This document shows, one piece after another, positions 1 through 8,948 of a stretch of 64,000 nucleotides of DNA; within the stretch, counting starts at the first letter, position 1, and each line of letters starts with the position of its first letter. Source of the DNA: Pseudorhodoferax sp. Leaf267 (GTDB lineage Bacteria; Pseudomonadota; Gammaproteobacteria; Burkholderiales; Burkholderiaceae_C); NCBI RefSeq assembly GCF_001422405.1, contig NZ_LMMV01000012.1, positions 412,830 through 476,829 on the forward strand. Direction: 5' to 3'. A program made the translations under genes and the position numbers. Under the pieces are notes generated by a model. That model saw only the letters and a list, made by a program, of their open reading frames with translations, was not told the DNA's origin and ran no database searches.

Positions 1-816
1 GTCGCGACCGATGAACGAGTCGATGTCGAGAGCACGCGTCTGCAAGAGCTGTCGTCGCAAGTTGTCACATTGCAAGGACTGGCCAACGAAACGGGTGGTC
101 GTCAAAGCCAGGCGTCTGGCAACGCCAGCAGCATGCCGGAAGTGCTGACCAATCCGGTGATTGTCGGTCTGACCTCCGAACTCGCACGCCAGGAAGCGAG
201 GCAGAAAGAGCTCGGCGCACGGCTGGGTGACCGCCACCCGGAAATGATCGAGTTGAACGCTAAAATCGCGGAATTGCGCTCTGGGATCGCCGTCGAAACT
301 CGACGCGTCACAGGTGGCATCGTTGTGAACAATAGTGTCAACCAAGCTCGACTAGCACAGGCCCGTGCAGCCGTCGAGGAGCAGCGCGCCAAGCTCCTGA
401 GCCTGAAAGCTCAGCGTGACGAGGCCGGCGTGTTACTGCGGGATGTTGACAATGCCAAGCGCGCTTACGACACAGTCTTGACTCGCGCAAGCCAGACCAG
501 TGTTGAGAGCCATGCTACGTTGACGAATGTCAGCGTCCTCAAGGAGGCATCTGCGCCGCTGACCCAGTCGGAGCCTCGCGTCGTGCTGAACATGGCCATT
601 GCGGTCCTGGCAGCCACATTGCTCGCCTTGGGTGGGGCAATTGCAGCGGAAATGCGCGATCGTAGGTTGCGTACCGAGCATGACGTTGTGCGCGGTTTGC
701 ACCTGCCTTTGCTGGGTGTATTGCCAAAGCAAGCTGTCCGCCCGAATCGCAGCGCCGGTCTGCGCGGGCGGTGGGCTGCCCAGATCGCCAACTCACCTGG
801 CGGCAAGGTCGGATGA
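1..816 (+). CDS. epsF: Chain-length determinant protein EpsF, C-terminal part
   Basis: This is the C-terminal 271 residues of a Wzz/GumC-type polysaccharide co-polymerase. The reading frame is open from base 1, so the N-terminal membrane segment and most of the periplasmic domain lie outside the window. Visible are long coiled-coil helices, a conserved GDRHPEM segment, the proline-rich SAPLTQSEP stretch that precedes the last membrane helix, and that helix at about visible residues 198-217, followed by a short cytoplasmic tail. Such inner-membrane proteins set polymer length with a cytoplasmic tyrosine kinase, here the next gene. The EpsF name rests on this arrangement with epsG, epsE, epsL, epsA and epsP in the same locus. 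Confidence 0.88.
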   Translation, partial: VATDERVDVESTRLQELSSQVVTLQGLANETGGRQSQASGNASSMPEVLTNPVIVGLTSELARQEARQKELGARLGDRHPEMIELNAKIAELRSGIAVETRRVTGGIVVNNSVNQARLAQARAAVEEQRAKLLSLKAQRDEAGVLLRDVDNAKRAYDTVLTRASQTSVESHATLTNVSVLKEASAPLTQSEPRVVLNMAIAVLAATLLALGGAIAAEMRDRRLRTEHDVVRGLHLPLLGVLPKQAVRPNRSAGLRGRWAAQIANSPGGKVG

Positions 817-910
817 GTGCCGACGCAGCGGCCCGTACACGCCCTAGGGAGCGCGGCTGTCGCAATTTCTGTTTCAGCTCGAAGGAGTGGACCAAACACA
901 TGCCGAATCC

Positions 911-1789
911 ATGACGAACCCAGAAGATGTTTCGAACTCCAGCGGTCAACTCGTAGACCGCTCTATCGGGGACCTGATCAAGGAGTTGCGCCAGCTGGAC
1001 GCCCGTCAAGTGGAACTGGTTCTGCAACATCAGCGCCAACATGGCGTGCGGTTCGGCGAGGCTGCCATCGCGCTCAAGCTGGCGTCTCGCGACGACGTGC
1101 TATGGGCCTTGTCTCAGCAGTTCCACTATCCCTACGCTGTAGAGGGCGGGCTTTCTGGATTGAGCGAGGAACTCGTCGCGGCGACGGACCCCTTCAGCAA
1201 AGAGGCGGAGGTTTTTCGCGATGTGCGCAGCCAACTGCTGATGGGGGTCATGGCGCCTGACCAGCCGCGTCGGGCACTTGCCGTGCTGAGTCCTGACGTC
1301 GGTGACGGCAAGACGTTTTTTGCAGCCAACCTCGCCGTCACGTTCAGCCAGCTCGGCGAGAGCACTTTGCTCATCGATGCGGACATGCGCACGCCTCGCC
1401 AGCATCTGCTGTTCGGTCTGCAGCCGGGCTCTGGTCTAAGCAACATCCTCGCCGGCCGGGCCACCACTGACGTGATCACGCCGGTACCTGCACTGCCTGG
1501 CATGCATCTGCTCACAGTTGGAACACTGCCGCCAAATCCATTGGAGTTGATGCAGCGAGCAAACTTCAGTTTCGTGATGCAGGAGCTGTTAACGCGGTTC
1601 GACCATGTGCTAGTCGATACGCCCGCCGCCGTCCATGGCGCCGACGGCCGCGTTCTCGCGGCCCGCTGTGGCGCGGCATTGGTGATCGGCCGTCGTGGCC
1701 GCACACGCATGGACGCGCTGCAGAATCTTGTCAGCCAGATCGGTCGCTCGCACGCCAAGATTGCCGGGGTGATGCTGAATGAGCACTGA
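911..1789 (+). CDS. epsG: EpsG, tyrosine-kinase-like ATPase for exopolysaccharide chain length
   Basis: A BY-kinase/MinD-type ATPase that pairs with EpsF. Numbering from ATG 911, the Walker A motif is PDVGDGKTF (about 128-136), the Walker A' motif LLIDADMR (about 153-160) and the Walker B motif VLVDTPA (about 232-238). Residues 18-70 form two repeated helical motifs like the MshEN/GspE N-terminal domain. No C-terminal tyrosine cluster is present; the protein ends VMLNEH, so autophosphorylation there is doubtful. A GTG at 887 is in frame but sits directly on the GGAG sequence, so ATG 911 is preferred, though its spacing to that site is long. The end overlaps the next gene by 11 bases. Confidence 0.88.
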   Translation: MTNPEDVSNSSGQLVDRSIGDLIKELRQLDARQVELVLQHQRQHGVRFGEAAIALKLASRDDVLWALSQQFHYPYAVEGGLSGLSEELVAATDPFSKEAEVFRDVRSQLLMGVMAPDQPRRALAVLSPDVGDGKTFFAANLAVTFSQLGESTLLIDADMRTPRQHLLFGLQPGSGLSNILAGRATTDVITPVPALPGMHLLTVGTLPPNPLELMQRANFSFVMQELLTRFDHVLVDTPAAVHGADGRVLAARCGAALVIGRRGRTRMDALQNLVSQIGRSHAKIAGVMLNEH

Positions 1790-2828
1790 TCGCACGCCGT
1801 CCATTCTCGTGGTGATCCCGACGCTGAACGAAGACTCGACCATCGAGGGCGTCATTGACAACCTGGCACGAGACTGGCCAGCGCATGGCCGTGTAACGTT
1901 TGTCGTTGCTGATGGCGGCAGCACCGACGGCACGGTGCAACGCGTCGAGCGCCTGGCTGCAAGCAAACCGTGGCTGTCGCTGCTGCACAATCCGAAGCGT
2001 ATCCAAAGTGCAGCTGTCAATCTGGCGGTCCGCGTCTCCGGCGCTGAGGCCGACATCCTCGTGCGCTGTGATGCCCACGCGAACTATCCGGATGGCTACG
2101 TGCGCCGGCTTGTGGAAGCCCTTGAGAGGACCGGCGCCGATGCCGTCGTTGTGCCGATGGACTCCGTTGGCATCAACTGTTTGCAGCGGGCCGTTGCCTG
2201 GGTGTCGGACACCTTTCTGGGTTCAGGTGGGTCAGCGCATCGCGGTGGGCGCACCAGCGGTGATGTCGACCATGGACACCACGCAGCGTTTCGCATGAGC
2301 AGCTTCCGCCGTGCCGGTGGCTACGACGAAAGCTTCGCCCACAACGAGGATGCAGAACTCGATTGTCGGCAGCGAGCCCTCGGCAGCCGCATCTATCTGG
2401 ACAGTGACTTGCGGCTCGGCTACCACCCTCGCGCCACGATCGCAGGCCTTTGGCGCCAATACTTCAACTACGGCAAAGGCCGTGCGCGTACAGTCCGCAA
2501 ACACCCGGGCTCCATTAGGCTGCGCCAATTTGCGGTTCCAGCATTCTGGTGCGCCAATATCGTGTCCATCATCGCAAGCCTGTGGCTGCCAGCGCTGTTA
2601 TTGTTGCCGTTGGTCTATGCCACGGCGCTCCTGGCAATCTCTATGCACATCGCCATTCGCAAGCGCTCAGTATGTGGGTTGCTTGCCGGTGTAGGCGCAG
2701 CAACCATGCACGCTTCTTGGGCGGCCGGCTTCCTGTGGAGTTGGGTGGCGCTGCGCGAATCACCGTGGTCACCGACGTCCGCACTGCCTCTCGTGTCCGA
2801 TCCGCGACAGCCCGAAGGCACTTCGTGA
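1779..2828 (+). CDS. Family 2 glycosyltransferase, ExoA-like
   Basis: A 349-residue membrane-anchored inverting glycosyltransferase for exopolysaccharide repeat-unit assembly. It has the GT-A opening VVIPTLNE, the DGGSTDGT loop, the DAHAN metal-binding segment, the NEDAELD catalytic region and a YFNYGKGRART segment typical of ExoA relatives. Two or three hydrophobic helices lie near residues 255-320. The start overlaps the end of epsG, so the two are translationally coupled. The donor and acceptor sugars cannot be told from the sequence. ExoA in rhizobia adds a glucose in succinoglycan synthesis, but that role should not be assumed here. Confidence 0.85.
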   Translation: MSTDRTPSILVVIPTLNEDSTIEGVIDNLARDWPAHGRVTFVVADGGSTDGTVQRVERLAASKPWLSLLHNPKRIQSAAVNLAVRVSGAEADILVRCDAHANYPDGYVRRLVEALERTGADAVVVPMDSVGINCLQRAVAWVSDTFLGSGGSAHRGGRTSGDVDHGHHAAFRMSSFRRAGGYDESFAHNEDAELDCRQRALGSRIYLDSDLRLGYHPRATIAGLWRQYFNYGKGRARTVRKHPGSIRLRQFAVPAFWCANIVSIIASLWLPALLLLPLVYATALLAISMHIAIRKRSVCGLLAGVGAATMHASWAAGFLWSWVALRESPWSPTSALPLVSDPRQPEGTS

Positions 2829-3009
2829 TCGTCGTCAAAGTAAGCGCCCGGAGCTGCTACCTAGCACCTGCCGAAGCGCAGTGCTGCAGCGTTGTCGCAG
2901 GCATCTGCTCGCTGCTTGGTGGCCACAGGCATGGTCATCTGGACCTACCTAATGTGGCTTCACGCGCCATGCGCTTGCTTGAGCAGGCTGTCCAACCGCC
3001 TTCGTATTT

Positions 3010-4104
3010 ATGACACAAGCCCAGGTCGTGAGAGATCACCATGCGGGTATCCATGGCCTGCGTGGTGCGTGTGTGCTGGCCATCTTTTGCTACCACGTTG
3101 TGAACTCAGGGCTTGTCCCGGTTCCATCGACGGAGGCGCTTGTGTTCATCCGCTGGCTATGCGACGGATGGCGATACGGCGTTGAAGTTTTCTTCATGAT
3201 CAGTGGCTATGTGATCGTGCACAGCATGCGTCGCCATCAGAACGTGACACTTTTCCTGCGGGATCGTGTGCTGCGTATTTTTCCGCTGTGGATTCCACTG
3301 GCTATCCTGTTGATCGCTGGTGCCTGGTTCATGGGGCAGGTGACCGGCACGACGGTGCGTCGGTTTCCCGATCCATTGCTGTTAGTTCCCAGCTTGCTGA
3401 TCCTGGCGCCAGTGTTGCATGTGCCTTCCATCCACCCTGCACAGTGGTCCTTGTGCTACGAGCTGTTTTTCTACGGCTTCGCTGCCGTGGCTTGGGCGAA
3501 CCGCACGCGCATGTTCTGGTGCGTCCTGTTGTCGTTCATTCCAGCGTGCATCTTCGTCATTCTTTTTCCACGCGCCCTGTTTTTCATTCCTGGCGTATTG
3601 GTTGCACTCTTTGAATATCGGCTCAGAACGCTTGCCCCGGTATTTCGCTGGGGCTGGCTGGGTTTGCCGATTGCCTGGGTCACATGGCTCATGACAGACA
3701 TCGAAAATGCCGCTTTGAGCCGGACCTTGGTCGACTTCGCCGCGGCGGGCATGCTGGGGCTGATGGGTGTCGCATTTCTCGGCGCGCTCTGCTTCTTTGT
3801 CTGGCTCGTGTTGTTCCGGGCCAATACGAAAAACTCTCTGCTGTCGTCGAAATCCATGCAGTGGTTGGGCACCATCAGCTTCAGTTTCTATCTCGTGCAT
3901 CCCATCGTCATGGGGGCAGTCAAGAGAATTGCACTCCCCTTCCTTCGCTTTGATCAATGGGTCGGTATCGGCTTCTTTGTCGTTGCATCCTTCGCACTTT
4001 CCTGCGTCGTTTCGTATTGGACCTGGCGGCTCCTAGAAGTTGGGTTTCGCCGGTGGTTGGCGTCGTCTTTTCAGGTCCCGGGTGCATTGGCGCTAAAAAA
4101 ATAA
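3010..4104 (+). CDS. Acyltransferase family 3 (OafA-like) membrane protein
   Basis: A 364-residue polytopic O-acyltransferase, expected to add an acetyl or similar group to a polymer sugar at the inner membrane. The family signature is clear: HGLRGACVLAIFCYH near residues 14-28 with the conserved His, the EVFFMISGYVI motif, RxxRIFP at about 86-92, and about ten hydrophobic segments. It lies 181 bases after the ExoA-like gene; that gap holds no convincing gene. The acyl group and target sugar are unknown. Confidence 0.85.
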   Translation: MTQAQVVRDHHAGIHGLRGACVLAIFCYHVVNSGLVPVPSTEALVFIRWLCDGWRYGVEVFFMISGYVIVHSMRRHQNVTLFLRDRVLRIFPLWIPLAILLIAGAWFMGQVTGTTVRRFPDPLLLVPSLLILAPVLHVPSIHPAQWSLCYELFFYGFAAVAWANRTRMFWCVLLSFIPACIFVILFPRALFFIPGVLVALFEYRLRTLAPVFRWGWLGLPIAWVTWLMTDIENAALSRTLVDFAAAGMLGLMGVAFLGALCFFVWLVLFRANTKNSLLSSKSMQWLGTISFSFYLVHPIVMGAVKRIALPFLRFDQWVGIGFFVVASFALSCVVSYWTWRLLEVGFRRWLASSFQVPGALALKK

Positions 4105-4137
4105 ATCAGCTCCCACTGACTCGAGCAGCGTTCTTGC

Positions 4138-5367
4138 ATGCAGAACTTACCTTATGACAACGGCGAAATTCGCCGTCTCACGCCGTCGGTCGCAGCGAAG
4201 CCGCTGTGCGTATTGCTGGTCGATCCATCGCTCTACACCGCCCCTTACGACGCGGCGTTGACAGAGGGCCTGGTCAGCGCGGGTGTCACGCCGACTTGGG
4301 CCACGCGGCCGATACGGGCTGGTGACCGGCAGGAAATCCCTGCCGAATACGTTGACGATTTCTTCTACAAGCGCAGTGACGACGGCGGCGAGTCCCGCTG
4401 GCGCAACGTGCGCAAGGGCTTGGAGCACTTCCAAGGCTTGGTTTCGCTGGTTTCTAAGGTGTTCCAGCACAAGGCCAAGGTCGTGCACATCCAGTGGGTC
4501 GTCCTGCCGCTTTTCGATGCATTGGCCATCGGCGTGATCCGCTTGTTCCGGCCCGTCGTTCTAACGGTCCATGACACCATCCCTTTCAATGGCGAGCGGA
4601 TGTCGCATTTGAAGCGCATGGGCTTTCATCTCCCGCTGCGCCTGGCCAATCATTTGATCTCGCACACCGTGACAGGGCGGCAACACCTGATCTCGGCCGG
4701 CATCCCGGCGGAAAAGATCAGCGTCATTGCCCACGGGCCCTTGAAGCTGCACCACCCGGTTGCGCCTCTGGCAGCGGACCACGGTGGGGACGTCGCCGTG
4801 CCCGACGGCAGACCATACAACATGGTGCTGTTCGGCGAAGTGAAGCCGTACAAGGGCCTGGACCTGCTGGTCGAGGCCGTGGGCTTGCTGGCGCCCGATG
4901 TTCAGAGCCGCGTCCGCATCACCGTGGCGGGGCGGCCGCGCATGGATCTGACCGGGATCCATAAGCGCATTGCCGAGCTGGGCATCGACGACTGCTTTCG
5001 CTTCGATCTGCGGCGTTTAAGCGAACAAGACATGGCCGATCTATTCTCTCAAGCTGACTGCTTCCTGTTCCCTTACCGCCAGATCGATGCCAGTGGCGTG
5101 TACTTCCTTGTCAAGTCACTTGGCCGATGGTTGATTGCCAGCAAAGTGGGCGTCTTCGCTGAGCAGATGGATGGCACGGACGACGGCCAGCTCGTGCCGA
5201 GTGGCGATGTCGTGGCGCTGGCAGAGGCATTGCACCATGCCGCCGTGAACAGGCCGCAAGCCCGTCCGATGGACAGCAAGGACTCCTGGGAAAGCATCGG
5301 CACGCAGACCCGCGGGCTGTACGAGCAACTGCTTCCAGACAACAAAACCGTACAGGTGCTGCGATGA
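4138..5367 (+). CDS. GT-B glycosyltransferase, GT4-like
   Basis: A 409-residue soluble or peripheral glycosyltransferase of the GT-B fold. The N-terminal half carries VHIQWV and LTVHDTIP, typical of GT4 enzymes, and the C-terminal donor-binding half has LFGEVKPYKGLDLL, RVRITVAG and DCFLFPYRQIDASGV. It overlaps the following oxidoreductase by four bases (ATGA), which supports one operon. No strong ribosome-binding site precedes ATG 4138, so the exact start is uncertain. Substrates are not predictable. Confidence 0.82.
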   Translation: MQNLPYDNGEIRRLTPSVAAKPLCVLLVDPSLYTAPYDAALTEGLVSAGVTPTWATRPIRAGDRQEIPAEYVDDFFYKRSDDGGESRWRNVRKGLEHFQGLVSLVSKVFQHKAKVVHIQWVVLPLFDALAIGVIRLFRPVVLTVHDTIPFNGERMSHLKRMGFHLPLRLANHLISHTVTGRQHLISAGIPAEKISVIAHGPLKLHHPVAPLAADHGGDVAVPDGRPYNMVLFGEVKPYKGLDLLVEAVGLLAPDVQSRVRITVAGRPRMDLTGIHKRIAELGIDDCFRFDLRRLSEQDMADLFSQADCFLFPYRQIDASGVYFLVKSLGRWLIASKVGVFAEQMDGTDDGQLVPSGDVVALAEALHHAAVNRPQARPMDSKDSWESIGTQTRGLYEQLLPDNKTVQVLR

Positions 5368-6458
5368 CGTCCAGAAAGTTTCGATGGGGCATCTTCGGCA
5401 CTGGTGCGATCTCCACCAAGTTCATTGCTGGGCTCGAAACAGCCCGGGACGCGGAAGTCGTCTTCGTTGCATCGCGCACACTGGCGCGAGCACAGCAGTT
5501 CGTTGCCGGCGTCGGCTGCGGTCGTCCGGTCGAGGGTTACCTGGAATCGGCACGGCTGGGCGGCGTGGATGCGATCTACATTGCGACCCCGCCGTCCGAA
5601 CACCTGGCGCACGCCCTCGCTTGCATCGAGGCCGGCATCCCGGTGCTCATCGAAAAGCCCATGGCCATGTCGGCGGCTGATGCGCGCTGCATCGCGGAGG
5701 CCGCGCGTGCACGCTCTGTCTTCGCCATGGAAGCCATGTGGACGCGCTTTTTGCCGGCTTCCACCGCTGCACGTGAGCAGATTGCTGCGCGGGCCATTGG
5801 CGATGTGCGGATGGTCAGCGGCGACTTTGGTACTTCGCAGCGGCCGGAATTGAGCAATGGCATGTTCAATCCACAGCTGGGCGGAGGGGCGCTTGCTCAC
5901 CTCGGTGCATATCCGATCTCTCTGGGCCAGTGGCTCTTTGGTGAGCCTATCGACGTGCAGGCTATGGGCACGATTGGCGCGACAGGCGTCGACGAGGTCG
6001 TGTCGTTCCAGCTGCGCTACCCGAAGGACGTGATCGGCTCATTCCAGGTCAGCCTGCGGGCGTGGGGTACAGACGGATTCCATGTCATGGGTACGCATGG
6101 CGTGCTGGCATTCAGAGGCACGATTGTGCGCCCGCACGGCCTGCAGATCTCCAGCGAACAGCCGCGTGGCTACGACGAGGCGAAATTCGGATGGCGTGAT
6201 CGAATGCGGCAAAACGCCTTCGTGCATCGATTAGCCCAGCAGCTGGATCGATCGGGTCGTGGCACTGGGCGTCGGCAACCCCACCATTACGCTGGCAACG
6301 GATACCACTACCAGATGGACGAGGTGCGCGCCTGCATCGAACGCGGCGATCTCGAAAGTAAAACCATGCCGCTCGGCGACAGCATCGCAGTCGCCGCGAC
6401 TGCAGACCGGATCAGGGCCTGCATCACAGGTGAGCGACGCAGCGGGAGCACGGCTTGA
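5364..6458 (+). CDS. Gfo/Idh/MocA-family oxidoreductase
   Basis: A 364-residue NAD(P)-dependent sugar dehydrogenase. It begins with a Rossmann nucleotide-binding segment (WGIFGTGAIS), has the family-defining EKPMAMS motif near residue 95, and a C-terminal domain with GGGALAHLGAYPI. It is coupled by ATGA overlaps to glycosyltransferase genes on both sides. In this setting it probably makes or modifies a nucleotide sugar for the polymer, but the substrate is unknown. A second, clearly different member of the family lies at 29983-31296. Confidence 0.85.
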   Translation: MTSRKFRWGIFGTGAISTKFIAGLETARDAEVVFVASRTLARAQQFVAGVGCGRPVEGYLESARLGGVDAIYIATPPSEHLAHALACIEAGIPVLIEKPMAMSAADARCIAEAARARSVFAMEAMWTRFLPASTAAREQIAARAIGDVRMVSGDFGTSQRPELSNGMFNPQLGGGALAHLGAYPISLGQWLFGEPIDVQAMGTIGATGVDEVVSFQLRYPKDVIGSFQVSLRAWGTDGFHVMGTHGVLAFRGTIVRPHGLQISSEQPRGYDEAKFGWRDRMRQNAFVHRLAQQLDRSGRGTGRRQPHHYAGNGYHYQMDEVRACIERGDLESKTMPLGDSIAVAATADRIRACITGERRSGSTA

Positions 6459-7645
6459 AGCAGAAGGTGTTGGTCTACAAGTCGGATCTGTTGCCGTATT
6501 CGGAGACATTTATCCGTGAGCAAGTGCGTGCCTGCAGGACCTGGCACCCCGTCCTCGTTGGCACGCGTGCCGTGAACGGCCTGCCGCTAGACGACCTCGA
6601 CGTGCGTTACCTGCGCCGACGCGGCAGCGGCAGATTCGAAGAGGCCGCGTGGAAGGTGCTGCGCGAGCTCGATGTGCCGCCGCCTGGAGTCGTGCGCAAA
6701 TTGCGCCATGAACAAGCCGCACTGGTTCACGTGCATTTCGGTACCGAGGTCGTCGCCATGTGGCCAACCTTGCAACGCCTCGGGCTCCCGGTGCTGGTCA
6801 CCCTCCATGGTTCAGACATCAGCATGCACCGCAGCTGGTGGGAGGCGCCTGGGCGTGGCCCGGCATCGCGAAACTACCCGAGTCGGCTCGTGGCCCTGGC
6901 GCGTGACGAGAAGGTGCATTTCATCGCTGTGAGTGAGGCCGTGCGAAAAACGGCCATCGCCTACGGCATTGCGCACGATCGGGTGCACGTGCGCTACATC
7001 GGCATCGATCTGCAGCAGTTTCGTCCCGGCGGTGCGCCTGTCGGCGAACGCGCAAAGCGCATCCTCTATGTCGGCCGGATGGTCGAGAAGAAGGGCGGCC
7101 AGCACCTGATCGCGGCCTTTGCGGCCGTGCGCGCGCGCATGCCCGACGCCGAGCTGATCATGATCGGCGACGGGCCGTTGCTGGCGCAGTTCCAGGCCCA
7201 GGCGAACAGTCTCGGCGTGCCTGTGCAATGGATGGGTCGACAGCCCAGCGACGTGGTGCGTCGCGAGTTCGAGCAAGCCAGTGTGTTCTGCCTGCCCAGC
7301 GTGACCGCCGAGAACGGCGATGCGGAGGGCCTGCCGATCGTGATCATGGAGGCGCAGGCCTGCGGCGTTCCTGTGGTCACTTCGGCCCGTGGCGGGGCGA
7401 CCGAAGGCATCGTGCATGGCGAAACGGGCCTGGCCTTCGCCGAGGGCGATGTCGAGGGCCTGACACAGGCGCTTTTGCGCGTCCTCGGCGAGCCCGGCCT
7501 GGCAGCCCGCATGGCCGAAGCCGCCGTGCCCTTCGCGCGCGCGCGCTTCGACTTGCAGCGCTGCACGGCCCTGCTGGAGTCTGACTACGACAGCTGGGCC
7601 CAGCGCGTGCGGCCTGGCAACGCACCTGTAGGTGCGGCCGCGTGA
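6455..7645 (+). CDS. GT4-family glycosyltransferase
   Basis: A 396-residue GT-B enzyme. Visible are YSETFIREQ at the N-terminus, VHVHFGTEVV, LVTLHGSDIS, the donor-domain opening ILYVGRMVEKKGGQHLI, and the E-x7-E-type region VTAENGDAEGLPIVIMEAQACG near residues 280-305. The probable start is a TTG overlapping the stop of the oxidoreductase gene, followed by MKQKVLVYKSD. The gene ends in a GTGA overlap with the next glycosyltransferase. Donor and linkage are not predictable. Confidence 0.87.
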   Translation: MKQKVLVYKSDLLPYSETFIREQVRACRTWHPVLVGTRAVNGLPLDDLDVRYLRRRGSGRFEEAAWKVLRELDVPPPGVVRKLRHEQAALVHVHFGTEVVAMWPTLQRLGLPVLVTLHGSDISMHRSWWEAPGRGPASRNYPSRLVALARDEKVHFIAVSEAVRKTAIAYGIAHDRVHVRYIGIDLQQFRPGGAPVGERAKRILYVGRMVEKKGGQHLIAAFAAVRARMPDAELIMIGDGPLLAQFQAQANSLGVPVQWMGRQPSDVVRREFEQASVFCLPSVTAENGDAEGLPIVIMEAQACGVPVVTSARGGATEGIVHGETGLAFAEGDVEGLTQALLRVLGEPGLAARMAEAAVPFARARFDLQRCTALLESDYDSWAQRVRPGNAPVGAAA

Positions 7646-8832
7646 AGATCGTTTTCGTCGGCACGCTCTACGCGCCCAACGGCGTCGGTGGCGCCGAGCG
7701 CACTGTGCAGACGATTGCCGAAATGGCGGTTCGCCTGGGCCACGAGGTGGCCGTCATCAGCCTGGCCCCGGACGGGGTGGCGCGCAGTGGCGAGTTCAAC
7801 GGCGTGCGCACACATTACGTGCCAGTGGCCAACATCCACTTTCCGGTCGGGCCGTACCGCAGCGCCGCGCGCCGCGCCCTGTGGCACGTCATCGATGCCT
7901 ACAACCCCGTGATGGGTCGGCGCGTGGGCCGCCTGCTGGACCAAGAACAGCCCGATGTGGTGCAAACTGGAAATCTGCTGGGCTTCTCTGCATCCGTCTG
8001 GCAAGCAGCCCGCAGGCGGGGCATTCCCGTCGTGCAGATGCTGCACGACTACTACATGGGGTGTGCCAACTCGTCGATGTTCAAGCGCGGCACGAATTGC
8101 CAGCGCCAATGCACCAGCTGCCGCATCTTCACCTGGCCACGCCGTGTCACCTCGGATACGCCGAGTGCCGTGATCTCGCTGAGCGCGCGTCTGCTCCAGC
8201 GGGTGGAAGCGACGGGCATGTTTCCCCATGTGGGCAAGAAGGTCGTGATCCATGGTGCCAGCGACCTGCAGCTCCAGCCTGATGCACCGCGCCCCACGGG
8301 CCCGGGCCTGACCGTGGGCTATCTGGGCCGTCTGGAATCGACCAAGGGCCTGGAGTTCATGCTCGACGGACTCGCGCAGGTGCCCGAGGTGCGCGTGCTG
8401 CTGGCCGGCAAGGGCGACGAAGACTATGTGCAAGGCCTCAAGCAGCGTTACCAGGAAGCCCGCCACATCGAGTTTCTGGGCTTCATCAAGCCGCAGGACC
8501 TGTTTGCGCGCATCGACCTGCTGCTGGTGCCCTCGATGTGGGAAGAACCGCTGGGCCGCGTGATTTACGAGGCCTACACGTACGGCATCGCATCCATCGT
8601 ATCGCGCGGCGGGGGCATGCCAGAGATCGTGGAAGAGGGCAGGACCGGCTACGTCGTGGAGCCCGGCGATTCGGCGGCGCTCGCCGCGCTGGTCAATCGG
8701 CTTGCCCAAGGCTGGGATAGGGATGCGTTTCGCGCGGCTTGCCTGGCCAAGAGCCGCGAGTTCCGGGTCGAGCGCCTGATCCATGCCTATCTGGACGTGT
8801 GGTCGCATGCCATGACGGTCGCAGCAAAGTGA
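7642..8832 (+). CDS. GT4-family glycosyltransferase
   Basis: A 396-residue GT-B glycosyltransferase with GTG start, coupled to the previous gene by a GTGA overlap. The N-terminus has the glycine-rich PNGVGGAERTVQ loop; the donor domain has VGYLGRLESTKGLEFML, FLGFIKPQDLF and PSMWEEPLGRVIYEAY. A cysteine-rich stretch (CANSSMFKRGTNCQRQCTSC, about residues 142-161) resembles the Cys cluster seen in some GT4 enzymes of polysaccharide loci. The sugar specificity is unknown. Confidence 0.87.
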   Translation: MKIVFVGTLYAPNGVGGAERTVQTIAEMAVRLGHEVAVISLAPDGVARSGEFNGVRTHYVPVANIHFPVGPYRSAARRALWHVIDAYNPVMGRRVGRLLDQEQPDVVQTGNLLGFSASVWQAARRRGIPVVQMLHDYYMGCANSSMFKRGTNCQRQCTSCRIFTWPRRVTSDTPSAVISLSARLLQRVEATGMFPHVGKKVVIHGASDLQLQPDAPRPTGPGLTVGYLGRLESTKGLEFMLDGLAQVPEVRVLLAGKGDEDYVQGLKQRYQEARHIEFLGFIKPQDLFARIDLLLVPSMWEEPLGRVIYEAYTYGIASIVSRGGGMPEIVEEGRTGYVVEPGDSAALAALVNRLAQGWDRDAFRAACLAKSREFRVERLIHAYLDVWSHAMTVAAK

Positions 8833-8948
8833 GGTCTGCATCGCGACTGCCCTCGTGGACTGTTGCGCTTCCGCGCCCGCGGCACCGCTGCTGGACGCAT
8901 GCCGGCGTGGAGATGGATTGGGTACCGGCCTAAACAATGGAGAGACAA

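Noticed and set aside
2829-3009. A lost or frameshifted gene between the ExoA-like and acyltransferase genes
   Set aside because: Frames here overlap both neighbours in the wrong frame and have no recognisable product; the neighbours are of full length.
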